Positions 8,788 to 17,799 of a stretch of DNA of 64,000 nucleotides are shown one piece after another (within the stretch, counting starts at the first letter, position 1; the number at the start of each line of letters is the position of its first letter). Source of the stretch: Neisseriaceae bacterium TC5R-5 (lineage in GTDB: Bacteria > Pseudomonadota > Gammaproteobacteria > Burkholderiales > Chromobacteriaceae). The stretch is from the NCBI GenBank assembly GCA_020830965.2, contig JACCFC020000003.1, forward strand, positions 80,420 to 144,419, given 5' to 3'. Below the pieces are notes generated by a model, which saw only the letters and a list, made by a program, of their open reading frames with translations, made no database searches and was not told the origin of the DNA. The position numbers and the translations under genes were made by a program.

Positions 8788-10334
8788 CCCTCCCCAGCCC
8801 GGCGGCACCGCTCAGCCCACGCAGCGCGCTACTATTCCTCAATAGCTTTCGTACCGCGCTGCTGCTGGTACTGCTGCTGATGTCGCTGGTGCCGGCCAAA
8901 GACGGCGGCACACTGCTGCTGGCCAACCCGGCTTTCTATCTGTGGAGCAGCAGCTACGCCGTGCTGATTGCGCTGTGGTTTATTCTGCGTACCGGCCGCC
9001 TGGCACTCACCCTGCAACTCACACTGGCGATTGCCGCTGATATTGCGATGATTGTGCTGCTGATGGGGATGAACGATGGTATTCGCGGCGGTTATGGTGT
9101 GCTATTGCTACCCTATCTGGCCGTCGCCGCCCTACTGTCCAGCGGCCGCTATGCCTTGTTTTATGCGGCAATTGCCACGCTGGCGCTATTTGGCTATGTC
9201 GGCATCGAGTACTCCTTAGAACGCGGCCAGGCCAGTGATTTACTCTCCTCCGCCGCGCTGGCCGCCACCGGCTTTATCACCGCCATCGTCACTTGGCGAC
9301 TGGGCCGCATCGCCCGCGATTCGGAAGCGCTCGCCGTCCACCGTGGCGGTGAAATCGCCAATCTTAACCGGCTCAACGAACTGATACTGCAAAGCCAGCG
9401 CGATGCCGTACTCGTTCTTAACACCAGCGGCCTGCTGCAGCAATTCAACCAGCAAGCGCAGCATTACTTTGCCGATATCCGCCGTGGCCAACAAATCGTC
9501 GAACTGCTGCCCTTGGTCGAACGTTGGCGCCAGCATGGTAGCCTGGCCGCGCCCCTGCACATCGAATGCCAGGTAGGCGGCCAACAGTTAGTCGGTCGCA
9601 TGGTGCCGGTGCAAGTAGACCAGGTGCATGGCTTGGTGCTGTTCATGCGCGATCAAGTCGACCTGGCCGAAGAGGCCAAACGTATCAAGCTGGCCGCGCT
9701 GGGCCGCCTGACCGCCAATATCGCTCATGAGATTCGCAACCCCTTGGCCGCCATCAGCCACGCAGCAGAATTATTGCAGGAAGAAGAACGCGATCCGGCC
9801 AAACTGCGGCTCAATCACATCATTCAGCACCATAGCCAGCGCATTAACGCCATCGTCGCCGAAGTGCTGCTGCTGAACCGGCGCGACCGTATGCAGGCCG
9901 AAACCATCTTCCTGCCCACCTTTCTACATGAGCTGCTGGAACATTTCGGCCTGGCACAAGCACAGGCGGCAGCGGCAATTCACTGCCACTGCCCGCCACA
10001 AATCAGCATCCGCTTCGATCGTGGCCACCTCAGCCAGATTCTCACCAATCTGCTGAACAATGCTTGGCGGCATGCATCGCAGCAAACAGGCTCGGTCTGT
10101 ATCGAAGTCAACGCAGACACACAACAGACTATGCTACAAGTCAGAGATGATGGGCCCGGCCTTTCCGCCAGCGCTCAAGTCCATCTGTTTGAACCCTTTT
10201 TCACCACCGAACACAGCGGCACCGGCCTGGGCCTGTATATTGCGCGCGAACTGGCAGAAGCCAACGACGCGCAGTTGGATTACTGCCCGCCCGGCGGCGT
10301 GTTCCAACTGAGCTGTCACAAAACCTATGGCTAA
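8784..10334 (+). CDS. pilS: PilS-like sensor histidine kinase
   Basis: This is a 516-residue membrane sensor kinase. Residues about 15-175 hold some six hydrophobic segments, as in PilS, followed by a PAS-like region (about 192-290). HisKA has phospho-acceptor H315 in [10 protein letters not shown], and HATPase_c carries D-D-G-P-G-L and G-T-G-L-G-L-Y-I-A. It overlaps parC by 4 bases (ATGA) and overlaps its response regulator by 8 bases, so the two form a transcriptional unit. PilS/PilR pairs control pilin expression through sigma-54 in Pseudomonas and relatives. No pilin gene is in the window, so the target is inferred from the similarity of the regulator. Confidence 0.8.
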   Translation: MTLPSPAAPLSPRSALLFLNSFRTALLLVLLLMSLVPAKDGGTLLLANPAFYLWSSSYAVLIALWFILRTGRLALTLQLTLAIAADIAMIVLLMGMNDGIRGGYGVLLLPYLAVAALLSSGRYALFYAAIATLALFGYVGIEYSLERGQASDLLSSAALAATGFITAIVTWRLGRIARDSEALAVHRGGEIANLNRLNELILQSQRDAVLVLNTSGLLQQFNQQAQHYFADIRRGQQIVELLPLVERWRQHGSLAAPLHIECQVGGQQLVGRMVPVQVDQVHGLVLFMRDQVDLAEEAKRIKLAALGRLTANIAHEIRNPLAAISHAAELLQEEERDPAKLRLNHIIQHHSQRINAIVAEVLLLNRRDRMQAETIFLPTFLHELLEHFGLAQAQAAAAIHCHCPPQISIRFDRGHLSQILTNLLNNAWRHASQQTGSVCIEVNADTQQTMLQVRDDGPGLSASAQVHLFEPFFTTEHSGTGLGLYIARELAEANDAQLDYCPPGGVFQLSCHKTYG

Positions 10335-11664
10335 AGCTGCTTTACGGGTGCTGGTCGTGGATGATGAGCCGGATATCCGCGAACTGCTGGAACTGACCCT
10401 GCTGAAAATGGGGCTGGAAGTGGTGACTGCCGCTAACCTGGCCCAGGCCAAAAACTATCTGCAACAGCAGCACTTCGACCTGGCACTCAGCGATATGCGC
10501 CTGCCCGATGGCGAAGGCATGGCGCTGGTACACTATCTCAACGAGCAGGCACTCGATGTGCCCATCGCCATCCTCACCGCTTACGGCAATACCGACAATG
10601 CGGTACTGGCGATGAAAAGCGGCGCCTTCGACTATCTGCAAAAGCCGGTCAGCCTGGCGCAACTGCGCAGCCTGGTAAAATCGGCGCTCAAGATAGACAA
10701 GCACGCCACACCAGCCAAAGCACGGCTAGATGGCACATCGCCCGCCATTCAAGAAGTGCTGCGCCTGATCGATAAACTGGCGGGCAGCCAGGCCGCCGTT
10801 TATATCAGCGGCGAATCCGGCACCGGCAAAGAACAGGCGGCGCGCATGATACATGAGCATAGCTCACGCGCCGAACGCCCCTTTATCGCGGTCAACTGCG
10901 GCGCTATTCCGGAAACCCTGATGGAAAGCGAATTCTTCGGCTACCGCAAAGGTGCGTTTACCGGAGCCGACAACGAACGCGAAGGCCTGTTCCAGCAAGC
11001 CCATGGCGGTAGCCTGTTTCTGGATGAAGTCGCCGACCTGCCACTGGCCATGCAGGTCAAGCTACTACGGGCTATTCAGGAAAAGAAGGTACGCAAGCTA
11101 GGCAGTGCGCAAGAGGAGGCAGTGGATGTGCGCATCCTATGCGCCACCCACAAAGACCTGGCGGCCAAAGTCGAGGCGGGCAGCTTTCGTCAGGATTTAT
11201 ACTACCGCCTCAATGTGCTGCCGTTACGCCTGCCACCACTGCGTGAAATGCGCGAAGACCTGCCCCACTTCATCAATAAGCTGCTCAGCCAGTTTGCACA
11301 GGGCAAAGCGATCCCTCCGCTCAGCAGCGCAGCGCAACAGGCCTTGCTGGCTTACAACTACCCCGGCAATTTTCGCGAACTGGAAAACATTCTGGAGCGT
11401 GCCGCCGCACTGGCCGGCGGCAAACGTATCGAGCTGAGCGATTTACAGCTCACCCCCACCCCGCTGCAGGGCGAAGAAAGTGCACTACCCAGCGCAAGCT
11501 ATCCGGGAGGCGCATCGCTACAGGATTATCTGGACAAAATAGAACGCGAAGCCATTATCGCGGCACTGGACAGCACCCACTACAACCGCACTCAGGCTGC
11601 CAAGCAATTGGGCCTGAGCTTTCGCTCGATGCGTTACCGGATGGAGCGCTTGGGTATCAAATAA
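10327..11664 (+). CDS. pilR: PilR-like sigma-54 dependent response regulator
   Basis: This 445-residue NtrC-family regulator has a receiver domain (1-120, phospho-acceptor D56 in L-S-D-M-R-L-P). Its AAA+ sigma-54 interaction domain has Walker A GESGTGKE at 162-169 and the sigma-54 contact loop G-A-F-T-G-A at 209-214. A Fis-type HTH closes the protein ([17 protein letters not shown]). The S-F-R-S-M-R-Y-R end and the [23 protein letters not shown] region closely follow PilR rather than NtrC. It is the cognate partner of the overlapping kinase. Confidence 0.82.
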   Translation: MAKAALRVLVVDDEPDIRELLELTLLKMGLEVVTAANLAQAKNYLQQQHFDLALSDMRLPDGEGMALVHYLNEQALDVPIAILTAYGNTDNAVLAMKSGAFDYLQKPVSLAQLRSLVKSALKIDKHATPAKARLDGTSPAIQEVLRLIDKLAGSQAAVYISGESGTGKEQAARMIHEHSSRAERPFIAVNCGAIPETLMESEFFGYRKGAFTGADNEREGLFQQAHGGSLFLDEVADLPLAMQVKLLRAIQEKKVRKLGSAQEEAVDVRILCATHKDLAAKVEAGSFRQDLYYRLNVLPLRLPPLREMREDLPHFINKLLSQFAQGKAIPPLSSAAQQALLAYNYPGNFRELENILERAAALAGGKRIELSDLQLTPTPLQGEESALPSASYPGGASLQDYLDKIEREAIIAALDSTHYNRTQAAKQLGLSFRSMRYRMERLGIK

Positions 11665-11683
11665 GGGCGAGCGTGCGAGTAAA

Positions 11684-11705
11684 AAACAGCCCGTGAGGGC
11701 TGTTT
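11684..11705. terminator. Intrinsic terminator after pilR
   Basis: The hairpin is AAACAGCCC-GTGA-GGGCTGTTT with A residues on the left and a short T run on the right. It separates pilR from the convergent end of the tail-fibre gene and marks one border of the tailocin cluster. Confidence 0.8.
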
Positions 11706-11731
11706 GGGAATCACAACCAGCATGAGCTGAT

Positions 11732-13138
11732 TTAGCTATAACTCAAATAAGCCCCACCATTTGCTCCGGTACCGATGGTAACCGGACTATAGGGCGTTGT
11801 ATTACCTGTCGAGGCTGCTTTGGTCGACCAAGCACTAATGACACCAAGAGCATCAGCCAAATAGCCCGTAGTACAGTTTTTCGCCCAGCCACTATCAGCA
11901 TGCATACAACTATTGACGGAACAATAGAAACCTATTCGACAGTTTTCAGCAATGGCCATCGGTACCATCATGACACCGCCCCAATTCGTATTAAAGCCGA
12001 TATCGCAATTGGTGGCTTTGCCACGAAGGCCAGCGGGTAAGAATTTTGTCACACCAGACCCCGTGTTACGCAGCCTACCTCCCTCATAAGCAACAAAGCC
12101 ATTGTTCGCCTGATCAACACTGGCGCCATCACACCAGATATACCCGTTACATGCAGCATAAATACCATATGCCACACCACTCACTTTAGCATCCGCCAAC
12201 CAGGCGCGCGAACCATCCTGACACAGTAAGCCGTTAGGGAGAATAGTAGGCGTATTCTGATTAATATGGGCGGGAATAACCGTACTAGTAGTCTTGCCAT
12301 CCCCCACTGCAGATAAGCTAGCGAGCTCAGCGGCCGAGCCGTTTCCGATAACTACCCCCCAATTCTTCGCCTTACTCACTTTAAGTCCGGTACTCACAAA
12401 GAAACTATTATTATTAACATACACACTGTTCACACCTCCCTCGACAATCAGCGCATTGGCAGCACTAACCACCTGCGAGCTATCCTGTACCAACAGACAA
12501 CGATGCGTCCAATTGGTGGCAGTGCCTTCACCGATCAGATGAAAACCAGAGAACGCCACCCCGCGCACATTGCTGAATATCACGCCATGGCTTTGTTTAT
12601 TCACATCGGCAATAAAACGGATTTTGCAGGCGGTCGGGTTGGCGATATTGCCTTCGATACGGATGCGATGGGCGAAAGGTTGGTGGGTCAAAGTGAGGCC
12701 GGTGGTTTTGTACTCGCCATCGGCCACCTTGATTAATACATCGGCTTGCAGGGTTTTACCGTTCAGGCTGTCCCAGGCATCCTGAATCGTCGCAAATGGC
12801 TTGCCGCTGCCGACATCCAGCTGGGTATAACCCTGCACACCCCAATCGCTGGTTTTCATCGCATCAGTAATGCCGTAACCGGCCAAAGTGGTGGGTCTGG
12901 CAGTGCCATTCCAGGCTACTTTTCTCACCGCTTGTAAGACTTGGTCTGTGCGTTTGGGGTCGACTGTTTGGCCACTGTCTTTAATCAGGCTGATTAATTC
13001 CTGCTGCGTGGCCGTGGTAGCGCCTTGCACACCGTTCAGCCAAGTGGCGTTAACGATGGTGCCGGGCTCGCCGCTGGCAGGGTTGCCGTCGTGAAACAGT
13101 TTATCGGTGGAATTAATGGTTTGGATAACATCTTGCAT
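11732..13138 (-). CDS. Tail fibre with beta-helix-like tip (fibre 1)
   Basis: This 468-residue tail fibre has an N-terminal particle-attachment region (residues 1-90) with F-H-D-G-N-P, G-T-I-V-N-A-T-W-L-N and the G-Y-G-I-T-D motif common in phage fibres. The remainder starts with a pectate-lyase-like opening (F-A-T-I-Q-D-A-W-D-S-L-N) and continues as short strand-turn repeats rich in N, G and C, as in a right-handed beta-helix, which may bind or trim surface glycan. The N-terminal region is closely similar to the distal fibre gene at 37099-38004, while the tips are unrelated. No tail-fibre assembly chaperone follows it. Receptor specificity cannot be read from sequence. Confidence 0.85.
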   Translation of the reverse strand: MQDVIQTINSTDKLFHDGNPASGEPGTIVNATWLNGVQGATTATQQELISLIKDSGQTVDPKRTDQVLQAVRKVAWNGTARPTTLAGYGITDAMKTSDWGVQGYTQLDVGSGKPFATIQDAWDSLNGKTLQADVLIKVADGEYKTTGLTLTHQPFAHRIRIEGNIANPTACKIRFIADVNKQSHGVIFSNVRGVAFSGFHLIGEGTATNWTHRCLLVQDSSQVVSAANALIVEGGVNSVYVNNNSFFVSTGLKVSKAKNWGVVIGNGSAAELASLSAVGDGKTTSTVIPAHINQNTPTILPNGLLCQDGSRAWLADAKVSGVAYGIYAACNGYIWCDGASVDQANNGFVAYEGGRLRNTGSGVTKFLPAGLRGKATNCDIGFNTNWGGVMMVPMAIAENCRIGFYCSVNSCMHADSGWAKNCTTGYLADALGVISAWSTKAASTGNTTPYSPVTIGTGANGGAYLSYS

Positions 13139-13252
13139 GTTCAGTACCTTGAGAGAGTATTGGAGAGGACAACAGAAGGGAAAAGAGAACTACCGAGTGG
13201 CCTGCCGCTAACACGGCAGGCATGATGAAGAGTGGCAGATAAAGCGAAGGGT

Positions 13253-13462
13253 TTATCGTGTTTCCTGCCCTCCTTGCTGAGTGGCCTCATCACTGTTTTC
13301 CGATATGGTTTCCAGCGGTGTGGTCGCGGCAATAAGGGCTGCCGGGTTGAGGTAGGCCAGTGGGTCGAGCATAGGCACATAATGGCTGTAAGCATAATTG
13401 TGCGCGCTGCCGGGCATAACTGTCATGGTGTCGGACATGGGGGTATTGTCGGTATTACTCAT
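13253..13462 (-). CDS. Small hypothetical protein of the tailocin fibre region
   Basis: A 69-residue protein beginning M-S-N-T-D-N-T-P-M-S-D, acidic and rich in T, S, A and P, with no recognised domain and no membrane segment. It sits between the fibre gene and the two tandem small paralogues, reads in the same direction and is preceded by an AGGAG-like site (CACAGGAGCCACTCC). Its location suggests a fibre- or baseplate-associated accessory role. That is inference only. Confidence 0.5.
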   Translation of the reverse strand: MSNTDNTPMSDTMTVMPGSAHNYAYSHYVPMLDPLAYLNPAALIAATTPLETISENSDEATQQGGQETR

Positions 13463-13486
13463 GGAGTGGCTCCTGTGGGTTGGGGG

Positions 13487-13645
13487 TTAATCGGGGATAA
13501 GAGATGGCGATGGCCGCAAAGGAGGAGGGCTGGGTACTGGCGGTAGGCTTGGCATGACCACATCCGGTACCGCCAGTGTGTAAGCCAGGTAATGCTCCGG
13601 CCCGATTTTTACGATACGTAATATAGAGTTATCTGAAGTGCTCAT
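13487..13645 (-). CDS. Small tailocin protein, tandem paralogue A
   Basis: A 52-residue protein from ATG 13645. The N-terminal half contains I-V-K-I-G-P-E-H-Y-L-A-Y-T-L-A-V-P-D and the C-terminal half is Pro/Ser-rich. It is a clear paralogue of the gene directly upstream at 13668-13826, both in protein and in DNA sequence. Frames extending upstream of this ATG run into the paralogue and are not supported. The function is unknown. Confidence 0.55.
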   Translation of the reverse strand: MSTSDNSILRIVKIGPEHYLAYTLAVPDVVMPSLPPVPSPPPLRPSPSLIPD

Positions 13646-13667
13646 GGTGTTCTCTGCTGGATTGAGC

Positions 13668-13826
13668 TTAGTCTCCACCTGTTGGTGGTGGTGGCCGCGA
13701 TGGTGCCGGATCTGGTGCTGGCGGTGGACTTGGCGTGACAGCATCCGGTACTGCCAGCGTGTAAGCCAGGTAATGCTCCGGCCCTATTTTTACGATATGC
13801 AATATAGATTTATCTGAGGTGTCCAT
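13668..13826 (-). CDS. Small tailocin protein, tandem paralogue B
   Basis: A 52-residue protein from ATG 13826 (ATG 13829 would add one Met), ending TAA at 13668-13670. The body I-V-K-I-G-P-E-H-Y-L-A-Y-T-L-A-V-P-D-A-V is followed by a Pro-rich tail that ends P-P-T-G-G-D. It is nearly identical to the next gene over its first 30 residues, so the pair arose by tandem duplication. The conserved globular half plus a low-complexity tail suggests a small structural or adaptor protein. The function is unknown. Confidence 0.55.
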   Translation of the reverse strand: MDTSDKSILHIVKIGPEHYLAYTLAVPDAVTPSPPPAPDPAPSRPPPPTGGD

Positions 13827-13847
13827 CATGTTTGCTGTTCCGGATAA

Positions 13848-14483
13848 TCAACCATTAGGCGCGACGCTTTTCACTACCGGCGAGGGGTTCTGATAGGCAA
13901 AGTAAACAAAGGTATGCGCCGGTTTCAAGTCCTGGAACACCTGCTCCAGCTTCGGTTCACCAAAACTGGTCAATCTCTCCCCTGCCATCGATTGACCGGC
14001 ACGGAACTGATAAACCTGGGTTTGGCTGCCAATCACCAGCACCTGCCAGACAAACGGAATATCGGCCACCCACAGTTGTTGCCCGGCGCGGTTAACACCA
14101 GCGCGAAATGGCTGTGGTTCGTTGATCTGGACGGTGTAACCCATGCGCCGGGCCAACTGGGTGAAGTAAGGAATGGACAGGCCCCCAGTCTCCATCAGCT
14201 TGGCCAGCACCGCCTGCTGACGCTCTTGGTAGGTGGCCGCGAGTGGCGGGGTCAGACCACACACCCGCTCCCAATCCGGCAGCAGGCTTTCGGCCAGAAA
14301 CGGGGTGGTGGCGCCCACCAGTTTTTCGGCACTGAGTTGTACCCGATCTAATGCCGCGCCTTCGCTGGCGAGTTCAGCTTGCAGCAAGGAGGGCTCAGCT
14401 TGCGGCAACTCACCGTCGCGACGATAGCTGATCGGCGGCAATAAGCGTGTGAGCAGTTCTTGATGGGAAGTCAGTTGGCTCAT
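13848..14483 (-). CDS. Baseplate protein, Mu gp48/YmfQ family
   Basis: This 211-residue protein belongs to the phage Mu gp48/YmfQ family (P2 gpI-like), part of the baseplate wedge that joins the fibres to the tail. Typical features are L-L-P-P-I-S-Y near residue 14, a central L-L-P-D-W-E-R-V-C-G-L, E-R-Q-Q-A-V-L-A-K-L, and a tail ending in a strand-rich T-F-V-Y-F-A-Y. Its start overlaps the stop of gp47 by 4 bases (ATGA). It lies just upstream of the small genes and the fibre, as in Mu-like phages. Confidence 0.85.
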   Translation of the reverse strand: MSQLTSHQELLTRLLPPISYRRDGELPQAEPSLLQAELASEGAALDRVQLSAEKLVGATTPFLAESLLPDWERVCGLTPPLAATYQERQQAVLAKLMETGGLSIPYFTQLARRMGYTVQINEPQPFRAGVNRAGQQLWVADIPFVWQVLVIGSQTQVYQFRAGQSMAGERLTSFGEPKLEQVFQDLKPAHTFVYFAYQNPSPVVKSVAPNG

Positions 14484-15547
14484 GGCATTAACCCCACCGT
14501 CACTTTACCCAGGCTCAGCCATTCGACAACTTCGGCATTTTCTAGCGCCTTGAGATTGCCACTCGGCGCACTAATCTGACGATCCAGTACCCCGGGCAGG
14601 TCAGAAATCAGCGCTTCCAACTGGCTTTTATATAACATCTGGCCGGGGATGAGCCGGGCAAAATAGGCTTGCAACACACTGTTGATCTGTGTGCTAAAGC
14701 TGGCTAGCTGGCTGCTATCCGCCAATTGCACATTAACACTGACCGCTACCTCTTTCTTTTTGGGCACAAAAATCAGACAGTCCTTGGCCGTCACCGGGCG
14801 CAGATCATCAATATGCGCTTGTACCGCCTTCAGCGTATTAGTCGATACCACACCGTCCTGGGTGGTAATCGCCACATCCACGGTGCCCAAGCCACGTCGT
14901 AGCGGGTAAACATAGGCCGCGACCACGCCTTCCACTTCCAGCGCCCAGCGACGGTAGTCATATTTATTACCACCGGCGGGCGGGCGGCGAATTACATCCA
15001 GCAGACGGGCCAGCAATTCGCTATCGCTTTCCTCATCGGTGCCCCCCTTCATTTCCTGAAAAGTCGCTTTGCTGGCAATGCCCATCGGAGCCGCCATCAG
15101 TTCACCGATGGTGTCGGCGAGTAGATTGCTACGGCTACCGGCCTGCGTGGCCAGCACTTCTACCACTAGCTCACCCTGACTATTCAGCATACCCGCCAGC
15201 GGAATTGAATACTCCAGCTCATTAGCCGAGACGATCAAGCCGCTTTTGAAGGTGGCATTAGGGTTGCCGGTCAATTTGAGCAAGCCGGCGGCACGGGTAG
15301 CGCCTTTGCGCATCAACCCACGCACTTGAGCGTGCTGTTCCAGATAGTCACGATCGGCGCTATCGGGGAAAATCTGCCGCGCTACCCAGCTCTGATGCTG
15401 ATACAAGCCTTCTACCGCGCTGGCCACCGAGCTGGCACGGACAAAAAAATCACTGTCTTCTTTGATATGGGCATCGGCACGCAAGTTTTGCAGGTCACGC
15501 AGCAAGGCACTGCGTATAGAGTCGAAATTAGGGGTGCTTAAAGGCAT
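14480..15547 (-). CDS. Baseplate J-like protein, Mu gp47 family
   Basis: This 355-residue baseplate wedge protein belongs to the gpJ/Mu gp47 family. It shows D-S-A-D-R-D-Y-L-E-Q-H-A near residue 64, the G-G-T-D-E-E-S-D-S-E-L-L-A-R-L region near 165-180 and R-W-A-L-E-V-E-G-V-V-A-A-Y-V-Y-P, all family hallmarks. With the gp25-like and gpI-like partners it forms the wedge that triggers sheath contraction. It overlaps both neighbours by 1-4 bases, which points to tight co-translation of the baseplate genes. Confidence 0.9.
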   Translation of the reverse strand: MPLSTPNFDSIRSALLRDLQNLRADAHIKEDSDFFVRASSVASAVEGLYQHQSWVARQIFPDSADRDYLEQHAQVRGLMRKGATRAAGLLKLTGNPNATFKSGLIVSANELEYSIPLAGMLNSQGELVVEVLATQAGSRSNLLADTIGELMAAPMGIASKATFQEMKGGTDEESDSELLARLLDVIRRPPAGGNKYDYRRWALEVEGVVAAYVYPLRRGLGTVDVAITTQDGVVSTNTLKAVQAHIDDLRPVTAKDCLIFVPKKKEVAVSVNVQLADSSQLASFSTQINSVLQAYFARLIPGQMLYKSQLEALISDLPGVLDRQISAPSGNLKALENAEVVEWLSLGKVTVGLMP

Positions 15548-15942
15548 CAGGCTATCCTCACGTGGTGTTGAAAGTTACGAATCTGGCCGCCGGTTTCTTC
15601 TACTTCGATCAGCAGCAAGAGTTGGCCATTATTGGGGCGTTGTGCATCAACGCTGATGCGCCGGGCGCGACCATCTTGCCGAATGGGGGCGAGGGCTTGC
15701 TCCGCGTACTGGCAGGCCAATAGATCAATCTGATTAGTGTCTTTGCTGCGGGTAAGCAGGTGCAGACGTGAGCCGAAATTCGGGTTAGCCCACCAGCCAC
15801 CCAGCGGCGTCATCAGACGCAGATAAACGGCATTGGCCAGCGTGTTGGTGGTGCTACCGGTGTAGTCACCAGTGGTAGGATCAAGTAATGGGTCCATAGC
15901 GGTATTGTCCAGGTTTAGAGGGGTTGAGCTAAGAGGAAACAA
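15547..15942 (-). CDS. Baseplate/sheath-initiator protein, Mu gp46 (gp25-like)
   Basis: This 131-residue protein is of the Mu gp46/T4 gp25 type, which joins the baseplate wedge to the first sheath ring. W-W-A-N-P-N-F-G-S-R-L-H-L-L and C-Q-Y-A-E-Q-A-L-A-P fit the family. An internal ATG at 15897 (M-D-P-L-L-D-P-T-T-G-D-Y) gives 116 residues and matches family starts well, so the first 15 residues may not be translated. Upstream, 15943-16028 holds a short copy of the TTTCGTGG repeat. Confidence 0.82.
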   Translation of the reverse strand: MFPLSSTPLNLDNTAMDPLLDPTTGDYTGSTTNTLANAVYLRLMTPLGGWWANPNFGSRLHLLTRSKDTNQIDLLACQYAEQALAPIRQDGRARRISVDAQRPNNGQLLLLIEVEETGGQIRNFQHHVRIA

Positions 15943-16028
15943 GTCAGTAGAGAGTAAGGAGCGAGGGCCTTATTTGCTGCGAAAAGCCGATCTTTCGTGG
16001 ATTTCGTGGACAATAAAAACCTTGGGCT

Positions 16029-16655
16029 CTACAAGGGCGCACTCGTGGTACCACCGGAGTCGCCACGATGAGTATGGCCTTGCAGGCTCTTGCCGCCCGC
16101 CACCACATCGCCGCTCGTGCTGAGGCTGCCCTTGACACTGGCACCGCTGCCGCCCTGAATCGCCAAGCCACCATTGCCATTGATCTGGCCCTGCGCGTTA
16201 AACTGGGCACTGGTGTTCAGCTGCGGCGTGCTGAAGCTGGCCTGCTCGCTAGCGTTGACCTGCCATTTTTTGCAATTGAGCACAAAGCTATCGCACTCCA
16301 CCTCAATCAGCCGACCTTGCTTGAGCACGATCTTGCTACCTTCGTTGGTATACAGCGCCACCTCACCGGATTTGAGCTGCTTCAGGCGAAAGTCGCCATG
16401 CTCAGTAGCAATCACAATGCTATGCTCGCTATTACCACCCAGTGGCAACACCATCGCCATGCTGCCCGGCGGCGGGTTAGCGGTGTAGCCATAGTGTTGA
16501 AACAACTCCACATCTTGCAATTGCTCGCCGGCCAGCCCAGCCAACTGGCCGGTTTGCACCTCGCCCTGACTATCGATCAGGCCGACGACAGCGCGAAAAC
16601 CCTGGCGCACATTGCCGAACGCGCGGCGGATACGTTGATCTACATCATTCCACAT
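16029..16655 (-). CDS. Central spike protein, Mu gp45/gpV family
   Basis: This 208-residue protein forms the membrane-piercing spike under the tube. It has an N-terminal OB-like domain (E-L-F-Q-H-Y-G-Y-T-A-N-P-P-P-G-S) and a beta-helical region of repeated short strands (about 115-190). It ends with G-H-T-H followed by a Gly/Thr-rich tip. In P2 gpV and Mu gp45 an HxH motif at the tip holds an iron ion, and the same motif is seen here. It is required in any contractile injector and supports the tailocin being functional. Confidence 0.88.
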   Translation of the reverse strand: MWNDVDQRIRRAFGNVRQGFRAVVGLIDSQGEVQTGQLAGLAGEQLQDVELFQHYGYTANPPPGSMAMVLPLGGNSEHSIVIATEHGDFRLKQLKSGEVALYTNEGSKIVLKQGRLIEVECDSFVLNCKKWQVNASEQASFSTPQLNTSAQFNAQGQINGNGGLAIQGGSGASVKGSLSTSGDVVAGGKSLQGHTHRGDSGGTTSAPL

Positions 16656-16695
16656 CGGAAAGTCCTTTGTATAAGAGGGGTATGGCAGAGGATGA

Positions 16696-17799
16696 TTACT
16701 GGCCAGCCTTGGCCATCACCGGAATCCAGCATTTGTCTTGTTTCAGCGTCAGCCGTGTCAGCGTGCCTTGGCTACGCCCACCAATAAAGGTACGCGCCAT
16801 CAGGAAAAACACGCCGTCGATACCATGCGGTTCGCTCAATACATGGATGCGCTGGCCAGGCGTCCACAACTGGCTCGGCGCACCCGGCGTGCTGCCGCTA
16901 TCACGGTGACCGGCGACGGTCACGCTTAGCGTGTAGCCACCCAGTTTGGCATCAGCCATCATTTTTTCAGCACGCGCTTTCAGTTGCGCTTCATTAATGG
17001 CGGCGGGGTCCACCACGATCAGCGGCTTGTAATAATTCAGATCGGTCAGCACCGGCGATTTCATATCATTCTTTGCCGCTGCATTGCTTTGGCGCGCACT
17101 CTGCGCCCGCACTTCCAGCGTCGAATAACGCCCCACATGCGAGTGGGTTTCCTCCAGACTCAGCACATTATTGCCCTGACCATTACGTCGTAAGATCAGA
17201 TGCGCGCTCACTTCCTTGCTGTAATCGGGCCCGCCGATAAACAGCGTGCCATCCGGCTCAAACCAGACCGTGGCGCCGGCATCTTCGGCAGCGGTTTTGA
17301 TCACCTCCCACATACTGCTGCCGGGGGTAAGCCGTACTTGCGGAATACGGTGCGCCAGAAAAGCGTCCCCCACTTTGACAGTGATACCCTCAATACCAGT
17401 CAGCACCTTTTGCGCCAAGTCCGCTAGGCTGATGTTCTTGCTATTGATTTCCGGCGGCGCACTACAATCCAGCAGCATGCCGGCCATATCACGGCCCGAC
17501 AGATTAAGCTGATGCCCCTGGCGGCTAATGCTATGGCTGATCTGATCGACCCGCCCCAGCAGCACCACCTCGCCGCCGACCGTGACCCGGACTTTCTCGC
17601 CCGCCGCCACCTCAGGGGGAATACTGCCCTGCGGCATACCCAGCCCCAGTTGCCAGCCATCGGCCGCTAGTAACAGATCGGAATCGATGTTGTAACTCGT
17701 CCAGAAACTATGACAACGCGCACCGATTTCCAGACTCACCATCTCCTGAGGTGCCGCAGCAGCAAGCGCAGCACCGACACTGCTAGTTGGCATAAGCAT
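16696..17799 (-). CDS. Baseplate hub protein, Mu gp44 (gpD-like)
   Basis: This 367-residue protein is of the phage Mu gp44 / P2 gpD late-control family, forming the hub ring between tube and spike. Typical features are V-S-L-E-I-G-A near residue 21, L-N-L-S-G-R-D-M-A-G-M-L-L-D-C-S at about 95-110, and the conserved G-Q-R-I-H-V-L-S-E-P-H-G-I region near the C-terminus. A strong ribosome-binding site (GGAGGTGATCA) precedes ATG 17799 inside the 3' end of the gp43 gene, with a 17-base overlap. Confidence 0.88.
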   Translation of the reverse strand: MLMPTSSVGAALAAAAPQEMVSLEIGARCHSFWTSYNIDSDLLLAADGWQLGLGMPQGSIPPEVAAGEKVRVTVGGEVVLLGRVDQISHSISRQGHQLNLSGRDMAGMLLDCSAPPEINSKNISLADLAQKVLTGIEGITVKVGDAFLAHRIPQVRLTPGSSMWEVIKTAAEDAGATVWFEPDGTLFIGGPDYSKEVSAHLILRRNGQGNNVLSLEETHSHVGRYSTLEVRAQSARQSNAAAKNDMKSPVLTDLNYYKPLIVVDPAAINEAQLKARAEKMMADAKLGGYTLSVTVAGHRDSGSTPGAPSQLWTPGQRIHVLSEPHGIDGVFFLMARTFIGGRSQGTLTRLTLKQDKCWIPVMAKAGQ

